Positions 23,912-34,762 of a DNA stretch of 64,000 nt are shown piece after piece. Numbering within the stretch: the first letter of the stretch is position 1; every line of letters starts with the position of its first letter. This stretch comes from Rhodothermia bacterium. GTDB lineage: Bacteria > Bacteroidota > Rhodothermia > Balneolales > Balneolaceae. A program made the translations under genes and the position numbers. Below the pieces are notes generated by a model. The model was not told where the DNA came from and made no database searches. It saw nothing but the letters and a program-made list of their open reading frames with translations. The stretch spans positions 1-64,000 of the forward strand of contig JAUICM010000008.1 of assembly GCA_030427885.1 (NCBI GenBank), written 5' to 3'.

Positions 23912-23945
23912 GGCTCCGTTATTTCATATCGGAGCCTTTTTTTTG
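23912..23945 (+). terminator. Rho-independent terminator
   Basis: GGCTCCG and CGGAGCC pair around a loop of about ten bases and are followed by eight or more T residues. It ends the HU/COX24-like transcript. Confidence 0.92.
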
Positions 23946-23966
23946 TTCAATTTTGAAGTTTGGTAT

Positions 23967-24620
23967 TTAAGCTGCAACAGTAGCTTTCAGAATATCATCA
24001 CATTTAAAAATTACCCTGCTTGCTTTAAGTAGCAGTTCATGTAATCTCCTGTTTACAAAATTCTGAACTTCAACCAGATTTTTTGGAGTGTTGATCTCAT
24101 ACTGAAAGTAGGAGATCAGGTTTATGGCCGACAGATATTTACCGGTTTCATCGCCTTCGATCTCAATATGCCAGCGGGTGATAATGTTTTCACTCTTTAA
24201 AAGAGTATTGATTTGCTTACTAATGGATTCCATCCATTTACTTGCATTTTCAATTCGATAGTTCCCTGATCTTCCGGGTAACTCGGGCTGGCAGTTATCA
24301 ATGTCAAACAACCACGACATTTCAATATCAATAGTCGGATGAACATGGGCTTTGGTAAGTTTCTCCACTTTAAGGAAAGGATGTTTTTCCATTCCCTGAA
24401 GTTTGGATGCCATGGATGTTTCACGAAAACTATCCCAATCAAAATTGATTGAAAGGGAATCCATGAACTGTGAAGTATTTTCAAGGTCGATAATAAGTTC
24501 TAAGCCAATCGCATTAATCTTATTATCTTCCCAGGTCTTGAATTTCCTGGTTTGTAGCCCTCGTTTATCCAGTTGAGTGTTAACTGTATTAACGATAGAA
24601 TTAAATATAGGATAGTGCAT
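23967..24620 (-). CDS. Hypothetical protein, 217 aa
   Basis: A soluble protein with no family that I recognise. It begins MHYPIFNSIVNTVNTQLDKRG, has an amphipathic middle (LELIIDLENTSQFMDSLSINFDWDSF, HPTIDIEMSWLFDIDNCQPELPG) and a helical C-terminus rich in Leu/Asn/Arg. No signal peptide, cofactor motif or catalytic signature is seen. It is transcribed away from the RqcH gene, with 39 bases between the two starts. Confidence 0.75.
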   Translation of the reverse strand: MHYPIFNSIVNTVNTQLDKRGLQTRKFKTWEDNKINAIGLELIIDLENTSQFMDSLSINFDWDSFRETSMASKLQGMEKHPFLKVEKLTKAHVHPTIDIEMSWLFDIDNCQPELPGRSGNYRIENASKWMESISKQINTLLKSENIITRWHIEIEGDETGKYLSAINLISYFQYEINTPKNLVEVQNFVNRRLHELLLKASRVIFKCDDILKATVAA

Positions 24621-24659
24621 AGTTAATAATGTATAACTTTCACTCTCTCAGATAGCCGA

Positions 24660-26237
24660 ATGAATTATTACGAAATAATATATCTAAAGAAAGAGCTTAA
24701 AAACAAATTGACATCTTCAGTTTTGGAGTTGGCGATCACTCCATATCGGAATTTGCTTGAGCTTTTTATGTCGGGAGAGAAAGAAAGTTTCAGACTAATT
24801 TTCAGCACCGCACCTGGAAATATTGCGCTGTTTGCTGATACCTACCGGCCAGCTAAGAAATCGAACACGCTTCAGTTTTTTGAAGAAGTGTATCAGGTTC
24901 CGATAACTGAGGTAGAAGTCACCAAGAATGACCGTCTGTTATTCATATCCTTCGAGAACGGGTATACATTGTGGTTCCGGATGTTCAGTAACAAGGCAAA
25001 TGCCGTGCTGACAAAAGACGGGGTGGTGACAGAAGCGTTCAAATCTCAGGATGAGGTGGGAAGCCCTGAACCCAGTCCAAAGCCCAAAGAATTATTTCCG
25101 GATTCAATTTCAGGAAATAATGCAAAAGAGATCATGATCAGATCGAATGGACTACTTCCACGATCGGAACTGGATTTTCTGATCAAACATAATGGACTTG
25201 AAAATGGCTCTGAACCGGAAATCATTGAATTCACCAAGAAGCTTACCACACAGCTGCATGAACGGCCAAAATTCAGGAAACTGAAAAACGGAACTATTAC
25301 GCTGATCGATCATGAGTTTCTTCCGGTTGAGACCGGAAAAGAATTTACGTCAGCAAATGATCTGATCTCTTATCGATTCAAAAGCTATTCTCATGATCAA
25401 AGGCTGAAACAGCAAAAAAGCTCCTTTGTAAAAGCTCTGAAGAGACAGATCAAAAGAGATAATTCAGCATTGCGAAATCTGGAGCAGGCAGACAAAGGAA
25501 TCGAAAAGGCAGACAGTTATGAAAAATATGGCCACCTGCTGATGGCGAATGCCCATCTCGGAAAGCCCACATCCAAAAAGATCGCAGTTGATGATCTTTA
25601 TGATGAAGGAAATGAGATCGAGATAGGAGTGGATGAACAGCTGTCGATAGCAGAAAATGCAGAGCTATATTACAAGAAGTCCGCGAGTGCATTAAGGTCT
25701 TATGAAGAAGCGCTTGAACGTATTCCGGTTATCAAAAAAAAGAAAGAAAGGATCGAAAAGATGCTCGAAGAGATCTCTGAGATCAATGACCTCAGAGATC
25801 TGGAAGAATGGAAGAAGAAGTATAGAAAGCAGCTGGATGATCTCGGGTTTGGTAAGAAACAAAAGGAGGAAACCAATTTGCCATTTCATACTCTCAGAAT
25901 AGGCGATTACCAGGTCTGGATCGGAAAAAATGCTAAAAGTAATGACAAACTGGTTCAATTCTCACATAAGGAAGATATTTGGATGCATGCCCGTGGCGTA
26001 CCTGGCTCGCATTTAGTGATACGGATGGCAAATGATAAAAATATGCCTCAGAAGAATATCATAGAGGAAGCTGCTTCATACGCTGCATATAATTCCAAGG
26101 CAAAAGGTGCTGAGTTAGTACCTGTTATATTCACCAAGAAGAAGTATGTAAGGAAACCAAAAGGGGCTGCACCAGGCGCAGTAATAGTACAAAAGGAAGA
26201 AGTGGAACTGGTAAAACCAAAGAAACCGGCTATATGA
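24660..26237 (+). CDS. RqcH/NFACT-family ribosome quality control protein
   Basis: A 525-residue NFACT protein. The N-terminal NFACT-N domain carries the conserved DR pair (KNDRLLFISFENG, Asp91-Arg92), a coiled-coil HhH/CC region spans residues 240-390, and the C-terminal NFACT-R domain shows VWIGKNAKSNDKL and the WMHARGVPGSHLVIR signature. In bacteria RqcH binds stalled 50S subunits carrying peptidyl-tRNA and recruits tRNA-Ala to add alanine tails for proteolysis. Its stop codon overlaps the aroK start by 4 bp. Confidence 0.92.
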   Translation: MNYYEIIYLKKELKNKLTSSVLELAITPYRNLLELFMSGEKESFRLIFSTAPGNIALFADTYRPAKKSNTLQFFEEVYQVPITEVEVTKNDRLLFISFENGYTLWFRMFSNKANAVLTKDGVVTEAFKSQDEVGSPEPSPKPKELFPDSISGNNAKEIMIRSNGLLPRSELDFLIKHNGLENGSEPEIIEFTKKLTTQLHERPKFRKLKNGTITLIDHEFLPVETGKEFTSANDLISYRFKSYSHDQRLKQQKSSFVKALKRQIKRDNSALRNLEQADKGIEKADSYEKYGHLLMANAHLGKPTSKKIAVDDLYDEGNEIEIGVDEQLSIAENAELYYKKSASALRSYEEALERIPVIKKKKERIEKMLEEISEINDLRDLEEWKKKYRKQLDDLGFGKKQKEETNLPFHTLRIGDYQVWIGKNAKSNDKLVQFSHKEDIWMHARGVPGSHLVIRMANDKNMPQKNIIEEAASYAAYNSKAKGAELVPVIFTKKKYVRKPKGAAPGAVIVQKEEVELVKPKKPAI

Positions 26238-26797
26238 ATCAATACAGGCTAGAACGATTTGAAGGGATTATTTTTCTTTGTGGATTTATGGGGACTGGAA
26301 AAAGTACCATTGGGAGAATACTGGCCGGGAAACTGGATCGTCATTTTATTGATCTGGATAAACTGATTGAAAAAAGTGAAGGCAGAACTATCAAATCAAT
26401 GTTTGAAAATGAAGGGGAATCCTACTTCAGGATGAAAGAGTGGGAATATCTGCGGGATCTTACCAAAGGCTTTAAAGGAGTGATAGCACTGGGAGGAGGA
26501 GCTCTGCATAATCAGCAGGTGGTTGATCACCTTAAACTGCATGGTTTGATCGTTTTTATTGACACCCCCATGCAGGTAATAGTGGAACGGGTAATGAGAA
26601 ATAAGAAACGCCCGATAGTGCTGGATAAAGAAGGAAAAATAAAATCCAGAGAAACTCTCTTTACAGAGCTTAAAAGCTTATATTCAACTCGTGAAGCTCT
26701 TTACGAGCAGGCTCAGGTAAAAATAAGGACAGACGGAAAAGGTAAAAAAGAGGATGTGGTCAGTGAACTGATCACCAAGCTAAGCAGACATGTATAA
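26234..26797 (+). CDS. aroK: Shikimate kinase
   Basis: A 187-residue P-loop kinase that phosphorylates shikimate in the pathway to chorismate and aromatic amino acids. The Walker A is GFMGTGKST, followed by the shikimate-binding FIDLDKLIE, the YFRMKEWEYL (Arg) block, the GGGALHN loop and a lid with RNKKRPIVL. It overlaps the RqcH gene by 4 bp and aroB by 8 bp, so the aro genes are translationally coupled. Confidence 0.95.
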   Translation: MNQYRLERFEGIIFLCGFMGTGKSTIGRILAGKLDRHFIDLDKLIEKSEGRTIKSMFENEGESYFRMKEWEYLRDLTKGFKGVIALGGGALHNQQVVDHLKLHGLIVFIDTPMQVIVERVMRNKKRPIVLDKEGKIKSRETLFTELKSLYSTREALYEQAQVKIRTDGKGKKEDVVSELITKLSRHV

Positions 26798-27884
26798 GAA
26801 GATCCCCGTTCAAACATCTTCTAATGATAACTATGAGATCACGATCGGAAGTGAACTGCTGGATGAGGTATCTCAGTTTATATCTCAGCATTATGGTACA
26901 AATAAGATCTTTCTGGTGATCGATGAACTGGTTCATGAACATCATAAATTTACTATTGAATCAAAGATTGCAGGAACATTTGATAAGGTTGCGAGGTATG
27001 TAGTTCCAAGTGGAGAACGTAGTAAAAGCATTGAACAGTACAATAGTATCGTAGACTTTTTGTTGGAAGACGGCGCAGAACGAGGGACACCTTTGCTAGC
27101 AATTGGGGGAGGAGTGGTCGGAGATCTGGCAGGATTTGTAGCAGCATCAACATTACGTGGCCTCCCGCTGATACATGTTCCGACAACACTACTTGCAATG
27201 GTCGACAGTTCTATTGGCGGAAAGACGGGTATTAATCACAGAACAGGTAAGAACCTGATCGGAGCTTTTTATCAGCCTAAGGCGGTATTTAGTGATGTTA
27301 ATTTCCTGAAAACCTTACCGCGTAAAGAATGGGTAAATGGCTTAAGTGAAATCATAAAATATGGAATGATCGAATCTAAGGATATCCTGGATCAGCTTAA
27401 AACTCTTACAGAAGGTGAAAACTTTGCCAGCCCTGACACATGGGTGGATATCATTACACAAAGTGCATTCATCAAAGCTGATATCGTTTCCAGAGATGTT
27501 AAAGAATCCGGGGTTCGCGAGTTCCTGAATTTCGGACACACTTTTGCTCATGTGATCGAGCGAAAGGGTAATTATGAGCAATATTCACATGGTGAGGCTG
27601 TCTATGCCGGAATGTTAGGTGCAATCAAGGCCTCAAATCATTTGGGTGCCACCATCGATCCTTCCAATTTACTTCACTTTAAGCCGTTGTATGATGTGTC
27701 GCTGAGTGCGATAAATGGAGATGTAAAGGATCTGACAAACTTAATGCTTAGAGATAAAAAGGTTAAAGATCAGACGATAAGACTGGTGTTGCTGAACAAG
27801 CTTGAGGATCCTGTCGTCCGTTCATTTGCAGATACAGCTTTTATTGATCAGAGCTGGGAAGAGGTTATAAAGGAATTTAATTAA
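26790..27884 (+). CDS. aroB: 3-dehydroquinate synthase
   Basis: A 364-residue NAD- and metal-dependent enzyme that cyclises DAHP to 3-dehydroquinate, the second shikimate step. Signatures are VPSGERSKS, the NAD loop GGGVVGDLAGFVAAS, PTTLLAMVDSSIGGKTGIN and the metal-site segments NFGHTFAHVIE and HGEAVYAGM. Length is standard. It overlaps aroK and is followed 5 bases later by the tamB-like gene. Confidence 0.96.
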   Translation: MYKKIPVQTSSNDNYEITIGSELLDEVSQFISQHYGTNKIFLVIDELVHEHHKFTIESKIAGTFDKVARYVVPSGERSKSIEQYNSIVDFLLEDGAERGTPLLAIGGGVVGDLAGFVAASTLRGLPLIHVPTTLLAMVDSSIGGKTGINHRTGKNLIGAFYQPKAVFSDVNFLKTLPRKEWVNGLSEIIKYGMIESKDILDQLKTLTEGENFASPDTWVDIITQSAFIKADIVSRDVKESGVREFLNFGHTFAHVIERKGNYEQYSHGEAVYAGMLGAIKASNHLGATIDPSNLLHFKPLYDVSLSAINGDVKDLTNLMLRDKKVKDQTIRLVLLNKLEDPVVRSFADTAFIDQSWEEVIKEFN

Positions 27885-27889
27885 GATAG

Positions 27890-30800
27890 ATGGCAATACG
27901 CTGGCTTTATAGAACATGGTCGGTTTTCTGGACCCTGATCGGGGTTACAGTGAGTGTAGTGGTACTACTATCGCTAATAGCTTTCGGATTGCTGCAGCTG
28001 CCCACTTCAAAAAATTATATTGCTAAAAAAATAGAGCACAGGTTTAATACCCAACATGAAGGGGTGTTGAGGGTAGGCCACTTAGATGGGATACTTCCAT
28101 TCAATATGACCATCTCATCGGTCAAGCTGTACCCGGATTCAAGTTCAACGGAACCAGTATTCAGATCTGATACGGTGCTTGCCAGTCTCGATGTTTGGTC
28201 GATTCTGCAGAACAAGTTTGTACTCACAGGAATGAGTATAAAAGACCCATACGTTCTTGTGGATGGGGAATCAGGAAATTCGATCATGAGTGCAATCCGT
28301 CGAAAGAAGATAGCTCCGCAAACTGGAGCATTAAGCGATAGTGTTAGCGGGAGTGAGTCCGAACCTTTTCTCGAGATCCTGGCTCCTGATGTTCAGGTAA
28401 GAGGTGGATTTGTGAAGGTTAGAAATGCTTTTGGTGGAACAGATAGTCTTACTTTACAGAATATTGATCTGGCAATGTTTCTTGAATACAAAGAGGATGA
28501 ACGGTTTCTCGATATTGATCATTTAAGGATGGGAATACCGGAGCTGAACATCGAAGAGCTTCGTTTTTTTGGGCAGGTATTCAACGATGAACAATTTCTG
28601 GAGTTCAATTCCATTGATCTTAGAACAGGAGAGTCAGTATTCCGATTTAGTGGTAAAGCTGATGGGGTTGATCTGTTAAAGCCTGATGTCATATCCCAGA
28701 TCAGGCGATCTAAGCTCCAGCTTAATGTGAATGAGCTGAGGGTTACGTCAGAAAATGTGCAAAAATTATATCCTTCATTTCCTGCAACAAGCAATAACCT
28801 TATCGCAGAATTTCAAGGAGAAGGGAATGTGGATTCTTTGTGGTTTGATGACTTTGATTTAACCCTTGGAAATACCGGAATCGCCGGATTTGGTTATATA
28901 GCCTCTCCATTCAAAACAAAGGACATAAGATATTCACTGGAATTTGAAAATATCCTGATAGACACAACAGAGGTTAAAGAACTTTTGCCAAAGCTCACCC
29001 CTCAGCAGGTAGATGCTATATCAGATGCAAGGTATGAAGCTGAGATGACAGGAGATCTACACTCGATCTCAGGAGAGGTGGTATCTACCAGTGAACGAGG
29101 AACAATGAAAGTTAACGGGGATTTTAGTTTTAGAAATCAAAATTCCTTCAGTGCAGCTCTGAGTCTGATTTCTTTCAATGCCGGAGGATTATTAACTGAC
29201 AAGATCTCATCCAGCAGCATAACAGGAGACATCAGGATTAACTCAAGTTCTTTAGATTACAGATCAGCAGCAGGTAAAGCAGATATTAAACTAAGTTCAG
29301 GTTCAGTTAATGAGATCAGTTACGATTCACTGGAAGTTCAAAGTGATTGGAATAATGGGCTGTTCGACCCATACTTTTTCTGGAAAGCGGGTAATTCCTT
29401 TGTTGATGGACGGGGAACAGTTGATGTTACGGGGGAAGTCCCTTCGGTTAATTTCTCCGGAAGTGGCACCAATTTGGATCTGAAAGCACTGGCTCAATCT
29501 GAATCGATGAACAAGGTAATCGCTGATATTGAATATGACCTGTTTTTGTCTGGGACAAGTGCAGATAATTTATACGGTCAGGCGAGTATTGATGTGCCAA
29601 TGGCCAGGGTTGAAAATGACACTCTGCCAAATCACCTGTTTTATATTGATTTCAATGAACCGGGAACAGATAACAGGGTGCTCAGGCTAACCTCCACAGC
29701 TATGGATCTTTCTCTGAGTGGAGAATATTCCACTACAGGACTTACGGACCTGGTACCATACTGGAGACAGTATTTTGAGGAACGATATCAAGAGGAGATC
29801 CTGCTGAATGATATTGAACCCGTGGTTATGGAAGTACCGGATATTGAAGATCAGAATTTTGCTCTGTCTGCTACCCTGAAGGATTTTAGTCTGCTCAATG
29901 CCTATTTCCCGAATTTGCCCCATATCAGTACTCGGATGTTACTCTCGTCAGATTTCAATGCGAATTCGGAGCGAATGTTATTCAATCTCAATCTGAGAGA
30001 TCAGGAGTTCAGATATAATGATGTGAGCATAGATTCCCTGGTGACACAATTAACCGGAAGTTTCCGCAGAAATGAAAAACTTAAAGATTTTGCGGGATTT
30101 CAGCTGGTATCGGAAGCAGCTCATGTTTCCACTGATATGATATCCGGAAAGGGGATCAATTTTTCATTTGATCTGGATGAGGATTCCGTTTCTGTAAGTT
30201 CGTCTGTAACCAGGATCGCCGATGATACAGAGTTTAATTTATCAGCCCATTCGGCGTTATCAGATACATCCATCGTTGTGATAATCGACAATTTCGAGCT
30301 TGGCCAGAATCTTTATAAATGGCGAAACCAGGGGGCTCCGGCCTTCACTTACAACAATTCCGGTAAACTGCGTTTCGAAGAATTCGACTTTGTGAACTTT
30401 GAAGAATTCCTGAGTTTTGATGGGGTTTTCAGTAATCAGGCGACCGATTCTGTGAACTATATTTTGAGAAGTGTAAATCTCTTCAGGATCTCAGAATTAC
30501 TGGATGGCAAGATCTCATTTTCAGGAGTTCTTGATGGTGATTTTACCACCAGAACACTTACCAGAACACCCACCATTCAGGGTGAGCTAACTGTAACCGG
30601 GTTTGCTTTAGATAATAATGTGGTGGGAGATATTGAAGTCAAAAGCCGGTTGAATTCTGAGTTGAACAGGTTTGATACTCAAATAGCGGTAAAAACGGAC
30701 TCAACCATTTATCCTGAATATTTCACCAGAAGCCAGAGGTCCGGACAGAATATTTTATTAGAAGGCTATGTGCTGGCTCCCGAACAAGGTTCGTTTCCTG

Positions 30801-32578
30801 ATGCTGATTCTTTGTTCAAATTCGATCTGAACTTTGAGTCTGTCGATCTTTGGATCATTCCTTTCATCGCTCCAAAAGTGTTTACAGAAATGTCAGGCAG
30901 GGCAAGTGGTAAAGGTATGATCTGGGGTAATGCTGAGACCTATGATTTCTCAGTGAATTATCAGGTAGGGGTGGATGACGCAGTATTCATGAAACCCAGA
31001 TTTATTGATACCCATTATTTTGCACAGGGGAATGTGATCTTTAACCGAACGAGCGGATTGGATTTCAGGGACGTCCTTGTGATCGATCCATCCGGGGGTA
31101 CAGCAATATTAAGCGGAACCCTCGATTTCAATGATTTCAAAGATCCATATTACTTTGATTTGGCTTTGGAAATGGATGAATTTCAGTTCCTTAATAATTC
31201 TTTTGATCCTACAGTTCCATTTTATGGAACGGCATATGGCAGTACTACCGTTAGACTACGAGGAACCAACCTTGAACCAGTAATGTCAACCGATTCGCCA
31301 GTACAGATCACTGATTTTTCGAATATATCCATCCCGCTTTTGGAAGAGACCGACTTTGATGAGAATAATAAGTTCATTCGATTTGTGGATGACTTCTCTT
31401 TCTCAAAAATGAATCAGGATTCTTCCGGAAGTTCAGCTTCTTTCATTTCCCAATCTGATATTGACCAAACTGAGAAGAGTTTCATGGAACGGATCACTAT
31501 GGACTTCAGCTTTGTGGCTACTCAGCCAATGACGGTTCAGCTGATCTTTGATCCGGTTACCGGTGATCAGATCCGTGCAGATGGCACTGGTAGACTTCGC
31601 TTAAGACTTGAGGATGAAGTGGTATCGATGTTCGGTCGATTTGATATTACAGACGGATACTACAATTTTGTGAGTGGAGATATTTTTGCCCGAAGATTTC
31701 AACTCCAGCCCGGTGGGGCCATCATCTGGGAGGGAAGTCCTGCTGATGCACGACTAAATCTAAGTGCAGTGTACGAAGCCCGTCCGGATATAAATACACT
31801 TTCTCAGGCCAGAGCTAATATTGACCGAAATGCATCACAAAGGGTTCCGGTTCAACTTGTTCTGGATGTTGGCGGATCGATCTCTCAAATAGAGAACGAC
31901 TTCTATTTCAGGCTGCCGAATACATTTGAGTCGCGACAGAATACCACCCTGAGTACTCAAATAAATGCACTGAACAGCAATGAGGACGAAAAGTTCATAC
32001 AGGCTACGAGTTTCCTGTTGATGGGTGATTTCATTCCTTCCACTTCAACCGGAAGTAATGCCACGAACTCACTGACCGATAACTTTTCAGGAAGTGGTGC
32101 CGTATTGAATCCATTACTTTCAAGTCAGGTAATAAGTCCGTTACTTTCAAACCAGATAAATTCTTTACTAAGAAGTGACATAGGAAGCCTGGATATCGAT
32201 TTTAATCTTAATACTTATAACAATGTTGACCTTGCGGTCGCACTCAGGCTTTACAACGATAGAATCATACTCAGCAGGGAAGGGCAAATAACAGGCTCAC
32301 AATCCAATATTGGGGATATTGGTGCAACATATAGAATAAATCAAACACTCTCCGTCACTGCATTTCACCGACAGGACCCAACATTCAGTAATTATTCAGT
32401 GTCAGGAGACAATCAACAAGCACAAGATATTAACGGGGTAGGTTTAGAAGCCCAGGTAAGCTTTAACAGCTGGAACGAGTTCTTTAAAAGACTTGGTAAA
32501 CCATTCAGATGGCTCTTTGGAAGAAAAGAGAATAGCGACGAAGAAATGGCTTCAAACAGTACTAATACCCCTTCATAA
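27890..32578 (+). CDS. TamB-like AsmA-family protein (DUF490)
   Basis: A 1562-residue bridge-type envelope protein. It has an N-terminal anchor helix (about residues 10-37) and a very long beta-repetitive body typical of the TamB/YhdP/AsmA superfamily, which forms a hydrophobic groove for phospholipid transport between membranes. The C-terminal 450 residues show the DUF490 pattern: TMDFSFVATQPMTVQLIFDP, DGTGRLRLRLEDEVVSMFGRFDITDGYYNFVSGDIFARRF, GGAIIWEGSPADARLNLSAVYEARP and a final strand-rich part. In other bacteria TamB pairs with an Omp85 protein (TamA); an Omp85-like gene lies two genes downstream. Confidence 0.88.
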   Translation: MAIRWLYRTWSVFWTLIGVTVSVVVLLSLIAFGLLQLPTSKNYIAKKIEHRFNTQHEGVLRVGHLDGILPFNMTISSVKLYPDSSSTEPVFRSDTVLASLDVWSILQNKFVLTGMSIKDPYVLVDGESGNSIMSAIRRKKIAPQTGALSDSVSGSESEPFLEILAPDVQVRGGFVKVRNAFGGTDSLTLQNIDLAMFLEYKEDERFLDIDHLRMGIPELNIEELRFFGQVFNDEQFLEFNSIDLRTGESVFRFSGKADGVDLLKPDVISQIRRSKLQLNVNELRVTSENVQKLYPSFPATSNNLIAEFQGEGNVDSLWFDDFDLTLGNTGIAGFGYIASPFKTKDIRYSLEFENILIDTTEVKELLPKLTPQQVDAISDARYEAEMTGDLHSISGEVVSTSERGTMKVNGDFSFRNQNSFSAALSLISFNAGGLLTDKISSSSITGDIRINSSSLDYRSAAGKADIKLSSGSVNEISYDSLEVQSDWNNGLFDPYFFWKAGNSFVDGRGTVDVTGEVPSVNFSGSGTNLDLKALAQSESMNKVIADIEYDLFLSGTSADNLYGQASIDVPMARVENDTLPNHLFYIDFNEPGTDNRVLRLTSTAMDLSLSGEYSTTGLTDLVPYWRQYFEERYQEEILLNDIEPVVMEVPDIEDQNFALSATLKDFSLLNAYFPNLPHISTRMLLSSDFNANSERMLFNLNLRDQEFRYNDVSIDSLVTQLTGSFRRNEKLKDFAGFQLVSEAAHVSTDMISGKGINFSFDLDEDSVSVSSSVTRIADDTEFNLSAHSALSDTSIVVIIDNFELGQNLYKWRNQGAPAFTYNNSGKLRFEEFDFVNFEEFLSFDGVFSNQATDSVNYILRSVNLFRISELLDGKISFSGVLDGDFTTRTLTRTPTIQGELTVTGFALDNNVVGDIEVKSRLNSELNRFDTQIAVKTDSTIYPEYFTRSQRSGQNILLEGYVLAPEQGSFPDADSLFKFDLNFESVDLWIIPFIAPKVFTEMSGRASGKGMIWGNAETYDFSVNYQVGVDDAVFMKPRFIDTHYFAQGNVIFNRTSGLDFRDVLVIDPSGGTAILSGTLDFNDFKDPYYFDLALEMDEFQFLNNSFDPTVPFYGTAYGSTTVRLRGTNLEPVMSTDSPVQITDFSNISIPLLEETDFDENNKFIRFVDDFSFSKMNQDSSGSSASFISQSDIDQTEKSFMERITMDFSFVATQPMTVQLIFDPVTGDQIRADGTGRLRLRLEDEVVSMFGRFDITDGYYNFVSGDIFARRFQLQPGGAIIWEGSPADARLNLSAVYEARPDINTLSQARANIDRNASQRVPVQLVLDVGGSISQIENDFYFRLPNTFESRQNTTLSTQINALNSNEDEKFIQATSFLLMGDFIPSTSTGSNATNSLTDNFSGSGAVLNPLLSSQVISPLLSNQINSLLRSDIGSLDIDFNLNTYNNVDLAVALRLYNDRIILSREGQITGSQSNIGDIGATYRINQTLSVTAFHRQDPTFSNYSVSGDNQQAQDINGVGLEAQVSFNSWNEFFKRLGKPFRWLFGRKENSDEEMASNSTNTPS

Positions 32579-32587
32579 AAGGAATTA

Positions 32588-34744
32588 ATGAATAGAAATA
32601 GAAGGTTAAGCACATTCGAAGAAATTGTATTAGACCTTGTCAAGAATAGCCCAGGGGCTTATTTGTCAAAAGAGACGATAAAAGAAGTAATGCAACTACA
32701 CAGCAAGAAGGAGGTTAAACGCCTTGATAAGGCGATAAACAGCCTGAGCAGCCAGGGACAATTACGAAAGCAAGGAAATAATATTCACCTTAATAAAGGT
32801 GGAAAACCGTCCGAAAAGCAACGAACAGATATTGTGGAAGGTAAGATCCAGATCACTCAAAGAGGAACTGGATTTGTAATAGTTGAGGGATTGGACGATG
32901 ATATCAGGATCTCCAACAGAGATGTAGGTCTGGCTTTGCCCGACGACATCGTGAAGGTTAAGATCATTGGTTCAAAAAGTAAGTCGAAACAGCCCAAAGG
33001 CCGTATCATTGAGATAGTAAAAAGAGGGAAAGACTTTTATGTCGGGACACTCAAGCGAACAGCGTCTAAGACCTATCTGATAGAGCCAGACGTAAAATCA
33101 GCACACACCGAATTCTTTGTGCTGCCTGAGAAACTGAACGGAGCTACCGAAAACGACAAAGTTATATTTGAACTGGAAAACTGGGTTCACCCTCAGGCTC
33201 TTCCGGAAGCGAGGATAACGTCGATTCTTGGGAAATCAGGAAGTAATGACGCCAATATTCTCTCCATTTTAGCAGAGAATGAACTACATGCAGAGTTTCC
33301 ACCCGAAGTAGAACGGTTTGCCAAAGCCATTCCTGATAAGATCCCGGCAACGGAGATCGAGCGCAGACTGGATATCCGAGACGAAACTGTATTCACGATA
33401 GATCCGCTGGATGCCAAAGATTTTGATGACGCATTAAGTATCAAGTTCCTGGATAATGGGAACTTCTACCTTGGAGTGCATATCGCTGATGTAACCAATT
33501 ATATGCAGCCAGACACTCCATTGGATGTGGAAGCGTACAAACGGGGAACCAGTGTTTATCTGGTGGACCGCGTGATACCTATGTTACCGGAACGGCTAAG
33601 TAATGGTGTTTGCAGCCTTCGGCCACATGAAGATAAACTCACCTATAGCTGTTTTATGGAAATTGATAAGCAGGGAAAGCTGGTCGATTATTCTATTGCA
33701 GAAACAGTTATCCATTCCGATCAGAGATTTACGTATGAGGAAGCACAGGAAATCCTGGATGGAAAAGATCATAAGTACAAGAATGAAGTTCATCTGGCTG
33801 GGAAACTTGCTAAAACCCTGATGGATAAGAGATTCAGAGAAGGAGCCATTGATTTCGATAATCCGGAACCTCGGTTTGTGCTGGATGAAAATGGGAAACC
33901 GCTGGAAGTGATCATCAAAAAGAGAATATTTGCTCACCGCTTGATCGAGGAATGCATGCTCATGGCAAATAAAACCGTGGCATTACATATCGATAAGATC
34001 CGCCAAAGATCAGGTATGAAAAAGTCAAAAAATCTGTTTCCTTTTTTCTATCGTATTCATGATAAACCGGATGACAAAAAGCTGCACGCCGTTGCTGAGC
34101 AGGTGAAACCAATTGGAATAAATTTCGAGCTGGGCAATAAGATCACCCCTAAGAGCATTAATAAGTTGTTGAATGATGTAAAAGGAACCAGCGTTGAGAC
34201 GATCGTGAATGGACTGACACTAAGAGCAATGGCAAAAGCAGAATACAACCCGGATAACATTGGACATTTTGGGTTGGGATTTGCACATTATGCACACTTT
34301 ACCAGTCCAATTCGACGTTACCCCGATGTAATTGTTCATAGATTGCTGAAAAGCTATGCTTCTGGAGCGCAGGCATATAACTATGACTCCCTCAAGAAGA
34401 GTGGCGAACATTGCAGTGAAAGGGAACGGGTTGCCGTAGACGCAGAAAGGGATTCAGTAAAGTTGAAACAAGTTGAATTTCTTAGTGACAAGATCGGCCA
34501 GACATTCCCGGGTGTAATAAGTGGCGTCACAGAAAGAGGTATTTTTGTGAACCTGAATGATATACATTGCGAAGGTATGATCCGAGTTAGCGATCTGAAA
34601 GGAGACTATTACAATTACGACCAAAGAAATCACAGCTTAATAGGGAGATCAAGTAAAAAACAATATCGTTTAGGTGATGAGATATCTATCAAAGTTGACA
34701 GTGTGAATCATCAAAAGCGACAAATTGATTTTATCCCGGCATAA
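32588..34744 (+). CDS. rnr: Ribonuclease R
   Basis: A 718-residue 3'-5' exoribonuclease of the RNB family. In order it has an N-terminal winged-helix-like segment (residues 8-60), cold-shock OB domains (GKIQITQRGTGFVIVEG), the RNB catalytic domain with the acidic active site (IDPLDAKDFDDALSI) and HYAHFTSPIRRYPDVIVHRLL, and a C-terminal S1 domain (FPGVISGVTERGIFVNL). It degrades structured RNA. The gene lies 9 bases after the tamB-like gene and 18 bases before the peptidase-propeller-barrel gene. Confidence 0.95.
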   Translation: MNRNRRLSTFEEIVLDLVKNSPGAYLSKETIKEVMQLHSKKEVKRLDKAINSLSSQGQLRKQGNNIHLNKGGKPSEKQRTDIVEGKIQITQRGTGFVIVEGLDDDIRISNRDVGLALPDDIVKVKIIGSKSKSKQPKGRIIEIVKRGKDFYVGTLKRTASKTYLIEPDVKSAHTEFFVLPEKLNGATENDKVIFELENWVHPQALPEARITSILGKSGSNDANILSILAENELHAEFPPEVERFAKAIPDKIPATEIERRLDIRDETVFTIDPLDAKDFDDALSIKFLDNGNFYLGVHIADVTNYMQPDTPLDVEAYKRGTSVYLVDRVIPMLPERLSNGVCSLRPHEDKLTYSCFMEIDKQGKLVDYSIAETVIHSDQRFTYEEAQEILDGKDHKYKNEVHLAGKLAKTLMDKRFREGAIDFDNPEPRFVLDENGKPLEVIIKKRIFAHRLIEECMLMANKTVALHIDKIRQRSGMKKSKNLFPFFYRIHDKPDDKKLHAVAEQVKPIGINFELGNKITPKSINKLLNDVKGTSVETIVNGLTLRAMAKAEYNPDNIGHFGLGFAHYAHFTSPIRRYPDVIVHRLLKSYASGAQAYNYDSLKKSGEHCSERERVAVDAERDSVKLKQVEFLSDKIGQTFPGVISGVTERGIFVNLNDIHCEGMIRVSDLKGDYYNYDQRNHSLIGRSSKKQYRLGDEISIKVDSVNHQKRQIDFIPA

Positions 34745-34762
34745 CTATTTAAAATAAGTGCT